Source of the DNA: Acidobacteriaceae bacterium
GTDB lineage: Bacteria; Acidobacteriota; Terriglobia; Terriglobales; Acidobacteriaceae
Length of the DNA: 20,345 nt
Assembly (NCBI GenBank): GCA_003135495.1
Contig: PLBX01000512.1
Location: 5,038-25,382 of the forward strand
Reading direction: 5' to 3'
This document shows, piece after piece, positions 7,668-15,771 of the stretch. A program made the position numbers and the translations under genes. The notes under the pieces were generated by a model. The model ran no database searches. It was not told the origin of the DNA and saw only the letters and a program-made list of their open reading frames with translations. Each line of letters opens with the position of its first letter. Position 1 is the first letter of the stretch.

Positions 7668-7861
7668 TCCTTTACGCGGGAAGCGCGGGAAGCGGAAGTC
7701 CGCTTAGACTTCCGCGCCTTTGCTCTTTTCTCGGCGTCCAGTTTGGCTTTGATCTCCGAATGGGGAACGGCCAAAAGACGCTTCATAAAATTCGTGAACT
7801 GGCCGAAATCGCCCTCAACATTCTTGGCGGAGTGAGTCGGGCGAGTTGGCTTTCGGGACAC
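7664..7861 (-). CDS. 65-aa basic passenger protein of the IS1595 element
   Basis: The short product has an acidic-aromatic middle (GDFGQFTNFMKRLLAVPHSE) followed by a strongly basic C-terminal tail rich in K, R and S. It is convergent with the transposase, their stop codons overlapping in CTAA. Small proteins with an FxxFxxLLxVPxxE-type segment accompany mobile elements and DUF3800 genes in my experience, but I cannot assign a named family. It may be a DNA-binding or regulatory accessory protein; function unknown. Confidence 0.55.
   Translation of the reverse strand: MSRKPTRPTHSAKNVEGDFGQFTNFMKRLLAVPHSEIKAKLDAEKRAKARKSKRTSASRASRVKD
7692..7715. terminator. Perfect hairpin after the transposase gene
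   Basis: GCGGAAGTC and GACTTCCGC form a perfect 9-bp stem with a 6-base loop, 25 bp past the transposase stop, followed on the plus strand by the pyrimidine-rich GCCTTTGCTCTTTTC. It could terminate transposase transcription. It overlaps the coding region of the 7664-7861 gene, so it may simply be a coding coincidence. Confidence 0.4.
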
Positions 7862-7971
7862 TCTAGGGCTACCTAGAAAGCAGGGTAGCTGTAGTGTGTG
7901 CCGAAAGTCAATCCGTTAGCTGGATACGGGAGCGGGCGCTGAGATCGCACCCGCTCGGGTCTCCGGAAAAG

Positions 7972-8771
7972 ATGTTCGCCATGATGCAAGCGTACATGGA
8001 TGACAGCGGCTCTCATACCAACAGGTCTCACAACTGCGTAGTCGGCGGTTACTTCGGCGGCGTAAATGAATGGGTAAAATTTGAGCGGCAATGGAAGCCG
8101 ATTCTAACTGAGTACGCAGTCTCCGAGTTTCATTCCCGTAGATTTTATGCGAGGAACAGCCAAAGGGAACTCGTCGGCGAGTACGCGGGATGGAGCAATC
8201 GAAAGCACACTGAATTTCTGGATAAGCTGTTGGGAGTGATCGAATCGCGAAAAATCTATCCCTTTGCGGCGTAATCGGCGAGGAGTGGGAAAAACAGGCG
8301 GTTGAACATCGCCGTATCCTCACCGGCGCAACACGCAAGTACCCATGTGGCGCACCATCAAAGCCGATATTCGTAGGATTCATGACGTGTGTGGTACGCG
8401 TAACTTCGCACTGCCATCCAGGGGTGAAGGTCAATTTCGTGTTTGACAGCAATCCGCAAACGATGGGATGGGCAACCGTCTGCTATTCCGAAATGAAAAG
8501 ACTCGCAGCGAATGACCGTTCTTTATCAGCTAGCATGGGCGAGCTTACATTCACTTCTAGCGCAGTCGCTCTTCCACTTCAGGCCGCAGACCTCATCGCG
8601 TATGCTGCCCACCAATGGGCTAAGAAAGCGAACGGAAACGAGAATCATCCCGTAGACTCGACCTATATGCGAGCCCTGAAAAACTTCAAATCCAAGGAAG
8701 ATTTCTGGTTATACGACGCCCGAAGACTCAAGAATCTCAGGAAAGTTTTCGGTGTTCTGGATCTGGCGTAA
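7972..8771 (+). pseudogene. DUF3800 domain protein, frameshifted passenger gene
   Basis: The N-terminal part reads MQAYMDDSGSH, the conserved D-x-S-G opening of DUF3800 (RNase H-like fold, common in mobile elements), and continues to PFAA, where TAA at 8272-8274 ends the frame. The next frame is open straight through the same point (VIGEEWEKQAVEHRR) and carries the C-terminal half, with the family's LPLQAADLIAYAAHQW segment, to the TAA ending at 8771. A single indel near 8265-8272 rejoins both halves into a protein of about 265 residues. ATG 7972 is chosen because the conserved motif lies directly after it; 7894 adds an unlikely extension. Either a decayed passenger gene or a sequencing error. 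Confidence 0.8.
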
Positions 8772-8784
8772 AGGAGAACTCACA

Positions 8785-9078
8785 GTGGCGAGGTTCACGG
8801 TGGTCGAAGACAGCGAAGGAAACTACAGCCTTCTGAACATTGATCTAATTGGGATGATTAGCGAGATTCGGGACGGCCACTGCCGGATCATATTCAGCCC
8901 CACTTTTACGGTTGAAATGAACGGCGAAGGAGCCGACCTGCTCGTAGGTAGCTTGATTGGAGACGCCGAGTTAGTCAATGGCACATCGATGGCCCAAGCG
9001 ATTGAGAAATTCAAACGATCTAAAGATTCGCTCAAGCCGAAGGTGATTCCGTTCGACGGGTCTGAATCTCAAACGTAG
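8785..9078 (+). CDS. 97-aa hypothetical passenger protein
   Basis: The start is set at GTG 8785, with AAGGAG 9 nt upstream, just 13 bp after the DUF3800 stop. The product is a small, mostly beta protein (FTVVEDSEGNYSLL, CRIIFSPTFTVEM) with a helical end (MAQAIEKFKRSKDSL). No family is recognised. Its position inside the IS ends and behind DUF3800 marks it as part of the same passenger unit. Confidence 0.6.
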   Translation: MARFTVVEDSEGNYSLLNIDLIGMISEIRDGHCRIIFSPTFTVEMNGEGADLLVGSLIGDAELVNGTSMAQAIEKFKRSKDSLKPKVIPFDGSESQT

Positions 9079-9232
9079 GTCTCTCCGACAATCCCATTTC
9101 TGTAATCATAGACTCCGTCGCCCTAATAGCAGCAACGGCCTCCTGCCGACTGACGCCCGAGTTCCTCACCAGTTCAACAATCGAAACCATCAGTTTAAAG
9201 GCGAGCGTGTCCTGAATCCCGGTGGCGACCAT
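9032..9232 (-). CDS. 66-aa helical hypothetical protein at the right end of the IS element
   Basis: The frame predicts a helical protein (LAFKLMVSIVELVRNSG, then SRQEAVAAIRATESMI), converging on and overlapping the end of the 8785-9078 gene by about 47 bp. No clear Shine-Dalgarno precedes ATG 9232, and ATG 9190 is an alternative. The look of a real helical protein is the main support. No function is proposed. Confidence 0.4.
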   Translation of the reverse strand: MVATGIQDTLAFKLMVSIVELVRNSGVSRQEAVAAIRATESMITEMGLSERPTFEIQTRRTESPSA

Positions 9233-9280
9233 ATCAAAGACAGTTTAACCCTGTCACGGCATCCTCACCCTAGCAGGTTC

Positions 9281-9303
9281 TGTCAGGCAAGTATATTAAT
9301 ACC
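9281..9303 (-). repeat. Right terminal inverted repeat of the IS1595 element
   Basis: Reverse-complement partner of 6666-6688 (TGTCAGGCAAGTATATTAAT plus ACC), with two differences out of 23. It lies 84 bp upstream of the Old Yellow Enzyme start, so the IS end now forms part of that gene's upstream region. Confidence 0.85.
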
Positions 9304-9386
9304 TTAAAGAGACCTGAATGGATCCGGCTCCAGTGGTGCGGATTGGAATTCGCTTTCAGGAGAAGGACAGAGGTAGCGTAAGACCT

Positions 9387-10535
9387 ATGGCTCACTTGTT
9401 TGATTCGCTCGCGATTCGGGATGTTAGCTTTGCGAACCGTGTGTTTGTCTCACCCATGTGCCAGTACTCGAGCACCAACGGATATGCGAACGACTGGCAT
9501 TTCTTGCATCTGGGCAGCCGCGCGGTTGGCGGGGCTGGACTCGTGCTTACAGAAGCGACCGCCATTCTCCCGGAGGGTCGCATCAGTCCGCAGGACCTTG
9601 GCATCTGGAGTGACGATCAAATCGAGCCGCTGGCTCGAATCGTCCGTTTCATTCACGAGCAAGGCAGCATCGCAGGGATACAACTGGCCCATGCTGGACG
9701 CAAAGCCAGTACGTACCGGCCATGGGATGGTCAGGGCACGATTCCTGAAACCAAAGGTGGTTGGAAGAATGTCGTAGCTCCGAGCGCAGGGGCTTTTGCC
9801 GATCACTATCCTGTGCCGCAGGCCATCTCCAACGAAGGCATTGGGGCGCTAGTCGCAGCTTTCGCAGCCGCTGCCCGTCGTGCCTGCGAAGCTGGCTTCC
9901 GGGTAGTCGAGATTCATGCTGCTCACGGGTACCTGATTCATGAGTTTCTGTCGCCTCTTAGCAATCAACGATCGGATGCCTACGGAGGCTCATTTGAGAA
10001 CCGCACTCGAATCCTGCGTGAGATTGTTGTTGCCGTTCGACGCTCCTGGCCCGAGCGAGCGCCTCTGTTCATGCGGATTTCGGCCACTGATTGGATCGAT
10101 GGCGGCTGGGATATTCAGCAGTCGATTGAGCTTGCCCGCCAAGTGAAAGAAATAGGAGTGGACCTGATCGATTGCTCTTCCGGCGGCATTGTGCCTTATG
10201 CCAAGGTGCCAGTTGGTCCGGGCTATCAAACGCCGTTTGCCGAACAAATCCGTCGGGAAAGCAGAATCATGGCTGCCGCGGTCGGGATGATCACCTCCCC
10301 TGTTCAGGCCGAGCACATCCTCGCTACCGGACAGGCAGACGCGGTCATCATCGGCCGCCAGTTCCTGCGTGATCCGTATTGGCCGTTGCGAGCAGCTCGG
10401 GAGCTAGGGCAGGCAATGTCGTGGCCGGTTCAATATATGAGGGCTGCCCCCGAAGGCGCCAAGGCCCGCGTTCCCGTGGATCTTAAGAATCTGAAGTCTT
10501 GCTTCGAAGAACAACATGCTGTCCCGGAACGGTGA
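9387..10535 (+). CDS. Old Yellow Enzyme family ene-reductase (YqjM/XenA-like)
   Basis: The 382-residue product is a full-length FMN-dependent OYE of the YqjM-like class. It starts with the typical MAHLFDSLAIRD, has the regulatory cysteine and tyrosine C25/Y27 in SPMCQYS, EATAILPEGRISP, the substrate-binding pair H177 and H180 in HAAHGYLIHEF, and the FMN-phosphate segment ending IIGRQFLRDPYWP. It reduces activated C=C bonds, nitro compounds or similar electrophiles with NAD(P)H. ATG 9387 is preferred over 9318 because family members begin there and GAGGT lies upstream. It starts 84 bp after the IS1595 element and is followed by a flavin-reductase-like gene in the same direction. Confidence 0.93.
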   Translation: MAHLFDSLAIRDVSFANRVFVSPMCQYSSTNGYANDWHFLHLGSRAVGGAGLVLTEATAILPEGRISPQDLGIWSDDQIEPLARIVRFIHEQGSIAGIQLAHAGRKASTYRPWDGQGTIPETKGGWKNVVAPSAGAFADHYPVPQAISNEGIGALVAAFAAAARRACEAGFRVVEIHAAHGYLIHEFLSPLSNQRSDAYGGSFENRTRILREIVVAVRRSWPERAPLFMRISATDWIDGGWDIQQSIELARQVKEIGVDLIDCSSGGIVPYAKVPVGPGYQTPFAEQIRRESRIMAAAVGMITSPVQAEHILATGQADAVIIGRQFLRDPYWPLRAARELGQAMSWPVQYMRAAPEGAKARVPVDLKNLKSCFEEQHAVPER

Positions 10536-10615
10536 GTTCGCAGGCCGTCACGAACATGGACACTGAATTACGGCCGACCGTCATTGCCATGCCGGGTCCA
10601 GGAGTCGTGATCGTG

Positions 10616-11146
10616 ATGAAAGATCTACCGCTATCGAAAGTCTATCAGTTGCTCGAACCGGGTCCAGTGGTCCTGCTGACGACTGCCAGCAAAGGCCGCG
10701 CCAATGTCATGACGATGTCCTGGCACATGGTGGTCGAGTTTGAACCGCCGCTGGTTGCCTGTGTCGTCAGCAGTGCCGATTACAGCTTTGCTGCATTGCG
10801 AGCCACAAAAGAGTGCGTGATCGCCATTCCGGCGCTCAAACTGGCACCCAAAGTCGTGGAGGTCGGCAACTGCTCGGGCCGGGAAGTGGAGAAGTTCGAG
10901 AGATTCGGTCTGACGCAGGTACGGGCCAAGACTGTGGCACCGCCCCTCGTCGCAGAGTGTTTCGCCAATCTCGAATGCAAGGTGGCCGATACTGGTCTGG
11001 TTAAGAAATACAATCTCTTCGTTCTAGAAGTGCTCAAGGCCTGGACTGATCCGGCGCAAAAGCACCCGAAGACGATTCACCATCACGGATACGGCAGGTT
11101 CGCTGTGGATGGCGAGATGATCAAGCTGAAGTCGAGAATGCGATAA
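10616..11146 (+). CDS. Flavin reductase-like, FMN-binding split-barrel protein
   Basis: The 176-residue product matches flavoredoxin/flavin-reductase-like split-barrel proteins: PLSKVYQLLEPGPVVLLTT, the NVMTMSWHM flavin-contact segment, EFEPPLVACVVSS, FANLECKV and a C-terminal YGRF. Such proteins bind FMN and transfer electrons from NAD(P)H or to partner flavoenzymes. ATG 10616 is chosen because GGAG lies 11 nt upstream and homologues begin near this methionine; ATG 10556 and a frame-open overlap with the previous gene are alternatives. It lies 80 bp after the Old Yellow Enzyme in the same direction, probably co-transcribed, making a two-gene flavin redox unit. Confidence 0.88.
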   Translation: MKDLPLSKVYQLLEPGPVVLLTTASKGRANVMTMSWHMVVEFEPPLVACVVSSADYSFAALRATKECVIAIPALKLAPKVVEVGNCSGREVEKFERFGLTQVRAKTVAPPLVAECFANLECKVADTGLVKKYNLFVLEVLKAWTDPAQKHPKTIHHHGYGRFAVDGEMIKLKSRMR

Positions 11147-11283
11147 CGGACCCACGTCACGAGAGCTGCGCTTCACGTCCTCCTTGGGCGTGAGCGCCGC
11201 CAGGTCGCTCCATGCGTCTTCACGATTTTCCTCTGCTCCAGTTGGCTGATCCGTATCAACGAGCTTCCAGTCGCGCCACGAAC

Positions 11284-11747
11284 TTAGAGCAACATCGCAG
11301 GGTCACGAAGTTCAATCCCTACTCGTTCAGCTTTGGGGTGAATCTCCTCTGCTGCGGAGCCGAACGTCAGTTTCTCAAGGTTGCCGAGCCCTTGAGTACC
11401 TATGACGATCAGGTCAACATGATTAGAGAATGCGACGGATTTGACAGACTCACCGATGAATCCCTCTTTCAGCCATGTCTGTGTTGCAACATCGCTCAAC
11501 CGATCGGAAAGAGATTGCAGCAGCTGCTGAGCGTTTTGATGGATTTGCTTGGAGGCAACAGGCATAATTCCCGGTGGCAAGAATTCGTAGGCCTGAGGCC
11601 TGATCACGTGCAGCAGGTGGATTTTCGCATGAAAACGGAGTGCGATAACGTGTGCGTAAGTACTGCCAAATCCGATGTCGCGGAGAAGTCGGTGGCAACC
11701 AAAATGTTTTTCCAGGCTGTCCGCGTCGCGGCCCCCGCTGTGGTCAT
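11284..11747 (-). pseudogene. Single-domain universal stress protein, frameshifted
   Basis: From ATG 11747 one frame gives the UspA opening NILVATDFSATSDLAV. Near 11650 the protein must move to another frame to continue as AHVIALRFHAKIHLLHVI, followed by DLIVIGTQGLGNLEKLTFGSAAEEI, which holds the G-x2-G-x9-G-S ATP-binding pattern. The C-terminal strand after this is poorly conserved (HPKAERVGIEL) and replaces the usual PVL-type ending. One indel plus C-terminal drift suggests a decaying gene. It belongs to a different Usp subgroup from the tandem Usps in the two arms. It is downstream of, and in the same direction as, the STAS gene. Confidence 0.78.
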
Positions 11748-12036
11748 TTCGCACCTCCACCAGTCCTCTGCGACCCGGGATAGCCGCCTTTGAACCTCGG
11801 AGCCTCCCCGCGATGGTCTATAGTGAACCCCTCTTTGGCAGTTTCTTCATCTGCGTCTTCCGGAAGAAGTTTACGACCGTGCATGCGTTCAAAGAAACGT
11901 AAGAACTGGTTCAGGTTTACCCACACAGCGAAGATTCCGTCCGCCGTTGCAAGTGATCACCGGGCTACCTCCTCCGGAAGCTGGTCCTGCGATCAAGTAT
12001 GCGCATGCACCGCCTTGTTCAAACGCTCCTATGTCT

Positions 12037-12318
12037 TCACTGCCGAGTGGGAAAGACGATCTGCTCAACAAGGGAGGTCATCATGGGTCCGTTTGCTCTC
12101 AATTGCACTCCCTTCTCAACCATCGCCAAGAGTAAGGCTTTCCCGTTCTCATCCACAGAAGTTACGCCTCCCAAGTCCAGGCAAAGCCGCGTGCCGGGTG
12201 CGCTATTCGCGGTAGATCTCCAGCATTTCTCTAATTCGGCAACCCACGGTCCTCTTAACTTTCCTTCGGCATGTAGTACGACTGGCTGACCATTGTCAGC
12301 GACTGTTATTCGCAACAT
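12037..12318 (-). CDS. STAS-domain protein (anti-sigma-factor-antagonist-like)
   Basis: The 93-residue product covers one STAS domain: strand MLRITV, VVLHAEGKLRGPW, helix ELEKCWRS, then LCLDLGGVTSVDENGKALLLAM. The signature loop reads V-D-E-N-G (55-59), whereas SpoIIAA-type antagonists have D-S-S/T-G with a phosphorylated serine. Regulation by serine phosphorylation is therefore unlikely, and the glutamate could mimic a permanently phosphorylated state (inference). ATG 12318 has GGGAG about 9 nt upstream. It is transcribed away from the right sigma-54 activator. Its partner, a kinase or sigma factor, is not in the window. Confidence 0.85.
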   Translation of the reverse strand: MLRITVADNGQPVVLHAEGKLRGPWVAELEKCWRSTANSAPGTRLCLDLGGVTSVDENGKALLLAMVEKGVQLRANGPMMTSLVEQIVFPTRQ

Positions 12319-12746
12319 TGGCAATTCTCCCGCTTGACTGTGTTTGAAGCAGTTTTTTCATCGTGGTCCGATCACGAGACAGTAGAAACGATCTTCTAAG
12401 GCTGGAGCACGCCGTTGACCATCTCGAATCTGCCGAAATGAATAAGCAAGATTGTTTAACCTACTTCTCAACAATGGTTTGGGGGAGCGGATTTCCTCAA
12501 TCGCCACCGCGAAGCGCCAAAGTTTCGATGGTCTGCCGTCACAGTGACGATCTGTCATATTTGTTCTTAGCTGGTCACTTTTTTGCTTGTTGCTGCTTGG
12601 CTTGTGATATTCGTCACGTTCTTCTGTGCGACGAAACACGGCAAGTATCGTGGCGCCGGAGTGTCATTAAAGCGTGCTCGTATTCGAGTTCGAGCGTCCC
12701 GGAACAGAATGATCGAGTGAGCGAGTTCCGCACGCGAGCAAGTTAT
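12319..12746. other. Intergenic region between divergent STAS and activator genes
   Basis: This 428-bp stretch separates the minus-strand STAS gene from the plus-strand activator. It is open in the activator frame, but the translation is low-complexity and cysteine/serine-rich (for example HFFACCCLACDIRH), and has no similarity to GAF proteins, so I treat it as non-coding. It should hold the promoters of both divergent genes. I see no convincing -24/-12 element in it and no strong paired -35/-10 boxes. Confidence 0.5.
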
Positions 12747-14840
12747 ATGGCGTTCCTTCCCGCATCCCTGCCTCTCGAAACAGAAGTAGCATCCGTGCTG
12801 AAGCGTTATGAAACGCTTCTGGAGGTGGCGGGTTCGACCGTCTCACAGGTGGGCTTGTCTGATCTGTTTCGCGATCTCCTCCAACGTCTCAAGGACGTTG
12901 GCAAGTTCGATTTTCTCAATCTCGTGCTGCATGATCCGAACCGGAAAGTCATGCGGATGAATGTATTGCAGGCCCTAATCCCGGTCACGATCCCCAAGTC
13001 GCACGAATTGCCAATTGGCGATTCTCCTGCAGGCTGGGTGTGGGAAAACCAGAAGCCATTGCTTCTGCGCAATCTTGCCGATGAAAGCCGCTTCAGTACT
13101 TATATTCGAATGATCAGAGAGATCGGCATTAGAACGTACTATGTATTTCCACTGACGACGGCCAAGCAGGCCTATGGGGCAATCTCCTTTGGGGGCCGGC
13201 AGGCCAATGCATACAACGATTTGGATTTAAAGTTCATGGAGCAATTGGTTACGCAGATTGCGGTGGCGGTGGATGATCGGCTGACCCATGAAACGCTGCG
13301 GGCCTATCAGGATCAATTGGCTGGGGATCACGAACGCCTGCGACTTGTGCACGATATCACCAAGACGCTGGTCAGCCACCTCGATTCCAAGGAACTCTTC
13401 TTTCAGATTTCGAAATGCATCGGTCGGGTGGTACGACATGACTATTCCAGCCTCTGTTTGCACGATCCAGCCAGCAACAAATTTCAGTTACGCGCAGTCG
13501 ACTTTCCTCCAGCTCGATATCTGCTGCGTAAAGCGGTCGTATTCGCTCCAGAAGATTCTCCCGAGGGGAGAGTTTTATCTACGCACAACCCCCTACTGAT
13601 CAATCGATTAAGTATCGAGCATTTCCCATCCCAAACGACCCAGTCACTTCTCGACGCCGGAATCAAGTCTGGTTGCTGGCTGCCGCTCGCTGGCCGTAAC
13701 CGGTTTCTGGGAACTCTGAGCGTCTGCAGTTTGCAGGAATCCGCGTTCACGCAGTCTGATTTGGACTTGCTTAGCGAAGTGGCGGATCAGGTGGCGATCG
13801 CTGTCGATAACGCTTTGGCATTTCAAGAAATCGCTGAACTAAGGGATAAGCTGGCGCAGGAAAAAGTCTATCTGGAAGATGAGATCCGAACGGAACACAA
13901 TTTTGAGGACATCATTGGCGAAAGCTCCGCGTTGAAGCGCGTACTGCAGCAGGTGGAGGTCGTAGCTCGAACAGATTCGACGGTAATGATTCTAGGGGAA
14001 ACGGGAACCGGCAAGGAATTGATTGCCCGTGCCATTCATCACCTCAGCAATCGCCGCGATCGCAGCCTGGTGAAATTAAATTGTGCCGCCATTCCGACGG
14101 GATTGGTAGAAAGCGAACTCTTCGGCCATGAGAAGGGAGCATTTACCGGTGCCATCGCACAGAAGATCGGGCGAGTGGAGCTGGCGAACAAGGGCACTCT
14201 TTTTCTGGATGAAGTTGGCGATATTCCGCCGGAGCTGCAACCCAAGCTGCTGCGCGTTCTTCAGGAGCAAGAATTCGAGAGGCTGGGGGGCACGCGCACT
14301 ATCCACGTGGATGCGCGGCTGGTTGTCGCGACAAATCGGGACCTCGATAAGATGGTCGCTCAACGGGAGTTTCGCCAGGACCTGTATTACCGGCTCAACA
14401 TCTTCCCTATTCAAGTGCCTCCGCTACGGGAGCGGGCTACTGATATCCCTTTGCTGGTCAATTTCTTCGTGAACAAACACGCAAGGCGAATGGGCAAAAG
14501 AATCGAGAGAGTTCCGGCCGAGACGATGAGTGCCTTATCCCGCTGGCATTGGCCGGGCAACGTCCGCGAGTTGGAAAACGTTATTGAGCGAGCACTGATT
14601 CTCTCCCAGGGAACGGTTCTCCATGTACCGGTCACTCAGTTCAAGGGTTCCCCGGTCTCTACTTCAAGCATGAAGGTGCAAACCTTGGAAGCCTCCGAAA
14701 AGGAATTGATCCTGCGCGCGCTTCGCGAAGCAAATGGAGTCATTGCCAGCGCGGCGGGCAAGCTTGGGATGAAACGGACGACCTTGAATTCAAAAATGCA
14801 TAAACTACATATCTCCCGTAGCGATCTGTTCGCGGCCTGA
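12747..14840 (+). CDS. GAF-GAF-sigma-54 transcriptional activator (FhlA/NtrC-type), intact right copy
   Basis: The 697-residue protein has an N-terminal GAF domain (about 30-180, containing [16 protein letters not shown]), a second GAF domain (about 195-355), and a sigma-54 AAA+ domain with Walker A GETGTGKE near 417, the sigma-54 contact loop GAFTGA at 464-469 and Walker [11 protein letters not shown] Fis-type helix-turn-helix closes the protein ([20 protein letters not shown]). GAF domains bind small ligands, haem, flavin or redox centres; which one applies here cannot be told. No receiver domain is present, so activation is probably by direct ligand sensing. ATG 12747 gives a start close to the first structured segment ([13 protein letters not shown]); the Shine-Dalgarno is weak. 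It precedes a sigma-54 promoter candidate and the PRT-BON operon, its likely target. Confidence 0.95.
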   Translation: MAFLPASLPLETEVASVLKRYETLLEVAGSTVSQVGLSDLFRDLLQRLKDVGKFDFLNLVLHDPNRKVMRMNVLQALIPVTIPKSHELPIGDSPAGWVWENQKPLLLRNLADESRFSTYIRMIREIGIRTYYVFPLTTAKQAYGAISFGGRQANAYNDLDLKFMEQLVTQIAVAVDDRLTHETLRAYQDQLAGDHERLRLVHDITKTLVSHLDSKELFFQISKCIGRVVRHDYSSLCLHDPASNKFQLRAVDFPPARYLLRKAVVFAPEDSPEGRVLSTHNPLLINRLSIEHFPSQTTQSLLDAGIKSGCWLPLAGRNRFLGTLSVCSLQESAFTQSDLDLLSEVADQVAIAVDNALAFQEIAELRDKLAQEKVYLEDEIRTEHNFEDIIGESSALKRVLQQVEVVARTDSTVMILGETGTGKELIARAIHHLSNRRDRSLVKLNCAAIPTGLVESELFGHEKGAFTGAIAQKIGRVELANKGTLFLDEVGDIPPELQPKLLRVLQEQEFERLGGTRTIHVDARLVVATNRDLDKMVAQREFRQDLYYRLNIFPIQVPPLRERATDIPLLVNFFVNKHARRMGKRIERVPAETMSALSRWHWPGNVRELENVIERALILSQGTVLHVPVTQFKGSPVSTSSMKVQTLEASEKELILRALREANGVIASAAGKLGMKRTTLNSKMHKLHISRSDLFAA

Positions 14841-14958
14841 TCGTCATTTTGACCTCATATCGCCGCAAGAATGAGCGTGGTTCAACTCCGGTTCTGTCTC
14901 GCCTTCCTAACTCCTTACCTCGCTTGGCATTGCTGACAGTGACGTTCCACAGAGCGTT

Positions 14959-14973
14959 TGGCTGCTGAAGTGC
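14959..14973 (+). promoter_or_regulatory. Candidate sigma-54 (-24/-12) promoter, right arm
   Basis: TGGCTGCTGAAGTGC has GG and GC exactly 12 bp apart and lies 43 bp before the PRT start codon. It is also embedded in an inverted repeat, TTGGC-N9-GCCAA (14958-14976). Left and right arms share TTTGGCTGC and CAATAGA around it. Both sit directly downstream of a gene encoding a GAFTGA-bearing activator. Mismatches to consensus are the base before TGC and the one after it. Confidence 0.65.
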
Positions 14974-15015
14974 CAATAGAAGATCACTAGACTGCGGATA
15001 GGACAGGAGTCAGTT

Positions 15016-15723
15016 GTGAAACCAACTTTACAAAACGTGATATGGCAGTCAGCAGAACCTTGGGCAGAAGATCCATTGCCATTCCGGGATCGAGCTGAAG
15101 CAGGTCGTTCCTTGGCCGCGAGGCTGATGAAGTATGCCAATCGTCAGAATGTTCGGGTTCTCGCTTTACCTCGCGGCGGTGTACCGGTTGCATTCGAGAT
15201 AGCCGAAGCGCTCCATGCTCCACTGGACGTATTTTTAGTACGGAAATTGGGAGTGCCCGGTCATGAAGAGTTAGCCATGGGTGCGCTTGCTTCGGGTGGG
15301 GTTCGGGTACTCGACCGCAGTGTTATGGAGACCGTCGGGGCGTCTCGTGAAGATATAGACGCGGTCACCGCGAAAGCACAAGGCGAACTGGAACGTCAGG
15401 AGCGCGCTTTTCGGCCAGGGCGTCCGGAGCTTGATCTGCACGATCAAATTGTCATCCTTGTGGACGACGGGATCGCGACAGGATCTACGATGCGAGCCGC
15501 GATTCTTGCGCTTCGACAACTTCGTACTTCTCGCATTGTGGTTGCAGTTCCGGTGGCTCCGACGACGACTGTCGGTTCGCTGGCTGCGGAAGCGGACGAG
15601 GTCGTGTGCCTCCACAACATTCTTCGATTCAGCGCAGTGGGCGTGTACTACCAGGATTTCTCGCAAGTCAGCGACGACCAGGTAAAGGATTTGCTGCTTC
15701 GTGCTGTGGCGATTTGGAAGTAA
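15016..15723 (+). CDS. Phosphoribosyltransferase (PF00156 type), intact right copy
   Basis: The 235-residue product has the type I PRT fold with the PRPP-binding signature VILVDDGIATGSTM at about 145-158, an N-terminal VLALPRGGVPVAFE segment typical of stand-alone stress PRTs, and VRKLGVPGHEELAMGA. The natural substrate of this subgroup is not known; related domains occur in hypoxia/dormancy regulons and fused to hydrolases or erythromycin-esterase-like domains. The start is GTG 15016 with AGGAG 6 nt upstream. It is the first gene after the sigma-54 promoter candidate, and the BON gene follows 48 bp later. Its left counterpart at 3837-4558 is broken. Confidence 0.92.
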   Translation: MKPTLQNVIWQSAEPWAEDPLPFRDRAEAGRSLAARLMKYANRQNVRVLALPRGGVPVAFEIAEALHAPLDVFLVRKLGVPGHEELAMGALASGGVRVLDRSVMETVGASREDIDAVTAKAQGELERQERAFRPGRPELDLHDQIVILVDDGIATGSTMRAAILALRQLRTSRIVVAVPVAPTTTVGSLAAEADEVVCLHNILRFSAVGVYYQDFSQVSDDQVKDLLLRAVAIWK

Positions 15724-15771
15724 ATGAATTGCTTGGAGAACATGAGTCCCGACATTTCATAAGGAGGAAAT

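Larger units (their letters stand above)
6666..9303 (+). mobile_element. IS1595-family insertion element with passenger genes
   Basis: The element is bounded by inverted terminal repeats of 23 bp (6666-6688 and 9281-9303) that agree at 21 positions. It carries an IS1595-type transposase next to the left end and at least three other frames. At about 2.6 kb it is longer than a minimal IS1595 element, consistent with passenger genes, which are known in this family. No 8-bp target duplication is visible: the flanks read GGAATTAG on the left and TTAAAGAG on the right. The sequence right of the element also does not continue the interrupted regulator, so a deletion or rearrangement followed the insertion. 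End positions are uncertain by a few bases because the GGC at the left end also matches the regulator sequence. Confidence 0.85.

Noticed and set aside
6658..9311. Target-site duplication for the IS1595 element
   Set aside because: The eight bases on each side (GGAATTAG and TTAAAGAG) do not match, also after shifting the ends by a few bases.
11212..11793. 193-codon plus-strand frame
   Set aside because: Antisense shadow of the Usp remnant, with no coding similarity.
11744..11926. 60-codon minus-strand frame between STAS and the broken Usp (WVNLNQFLRFFERMHGRK)
   Set aside because: Plausible composition but a GTG start with a poor ribosome site, overlap with the Usp start and no family; not enough to call a gene.
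12363..12746. 128-codon N-terminal extension of the right activator
   Set aside because: Composition is Cys/Ser-rich with no GAF similarity, and ATG 12747 directly precedes the conserved part.
14935..14950. TTGGCATTGCTGACAG as a second sigma-54 promoter upstream of PRT
   Set aside because: It has TGGCAT but no GC at the required 12-bp distance, and it is not conserved in the left arm.
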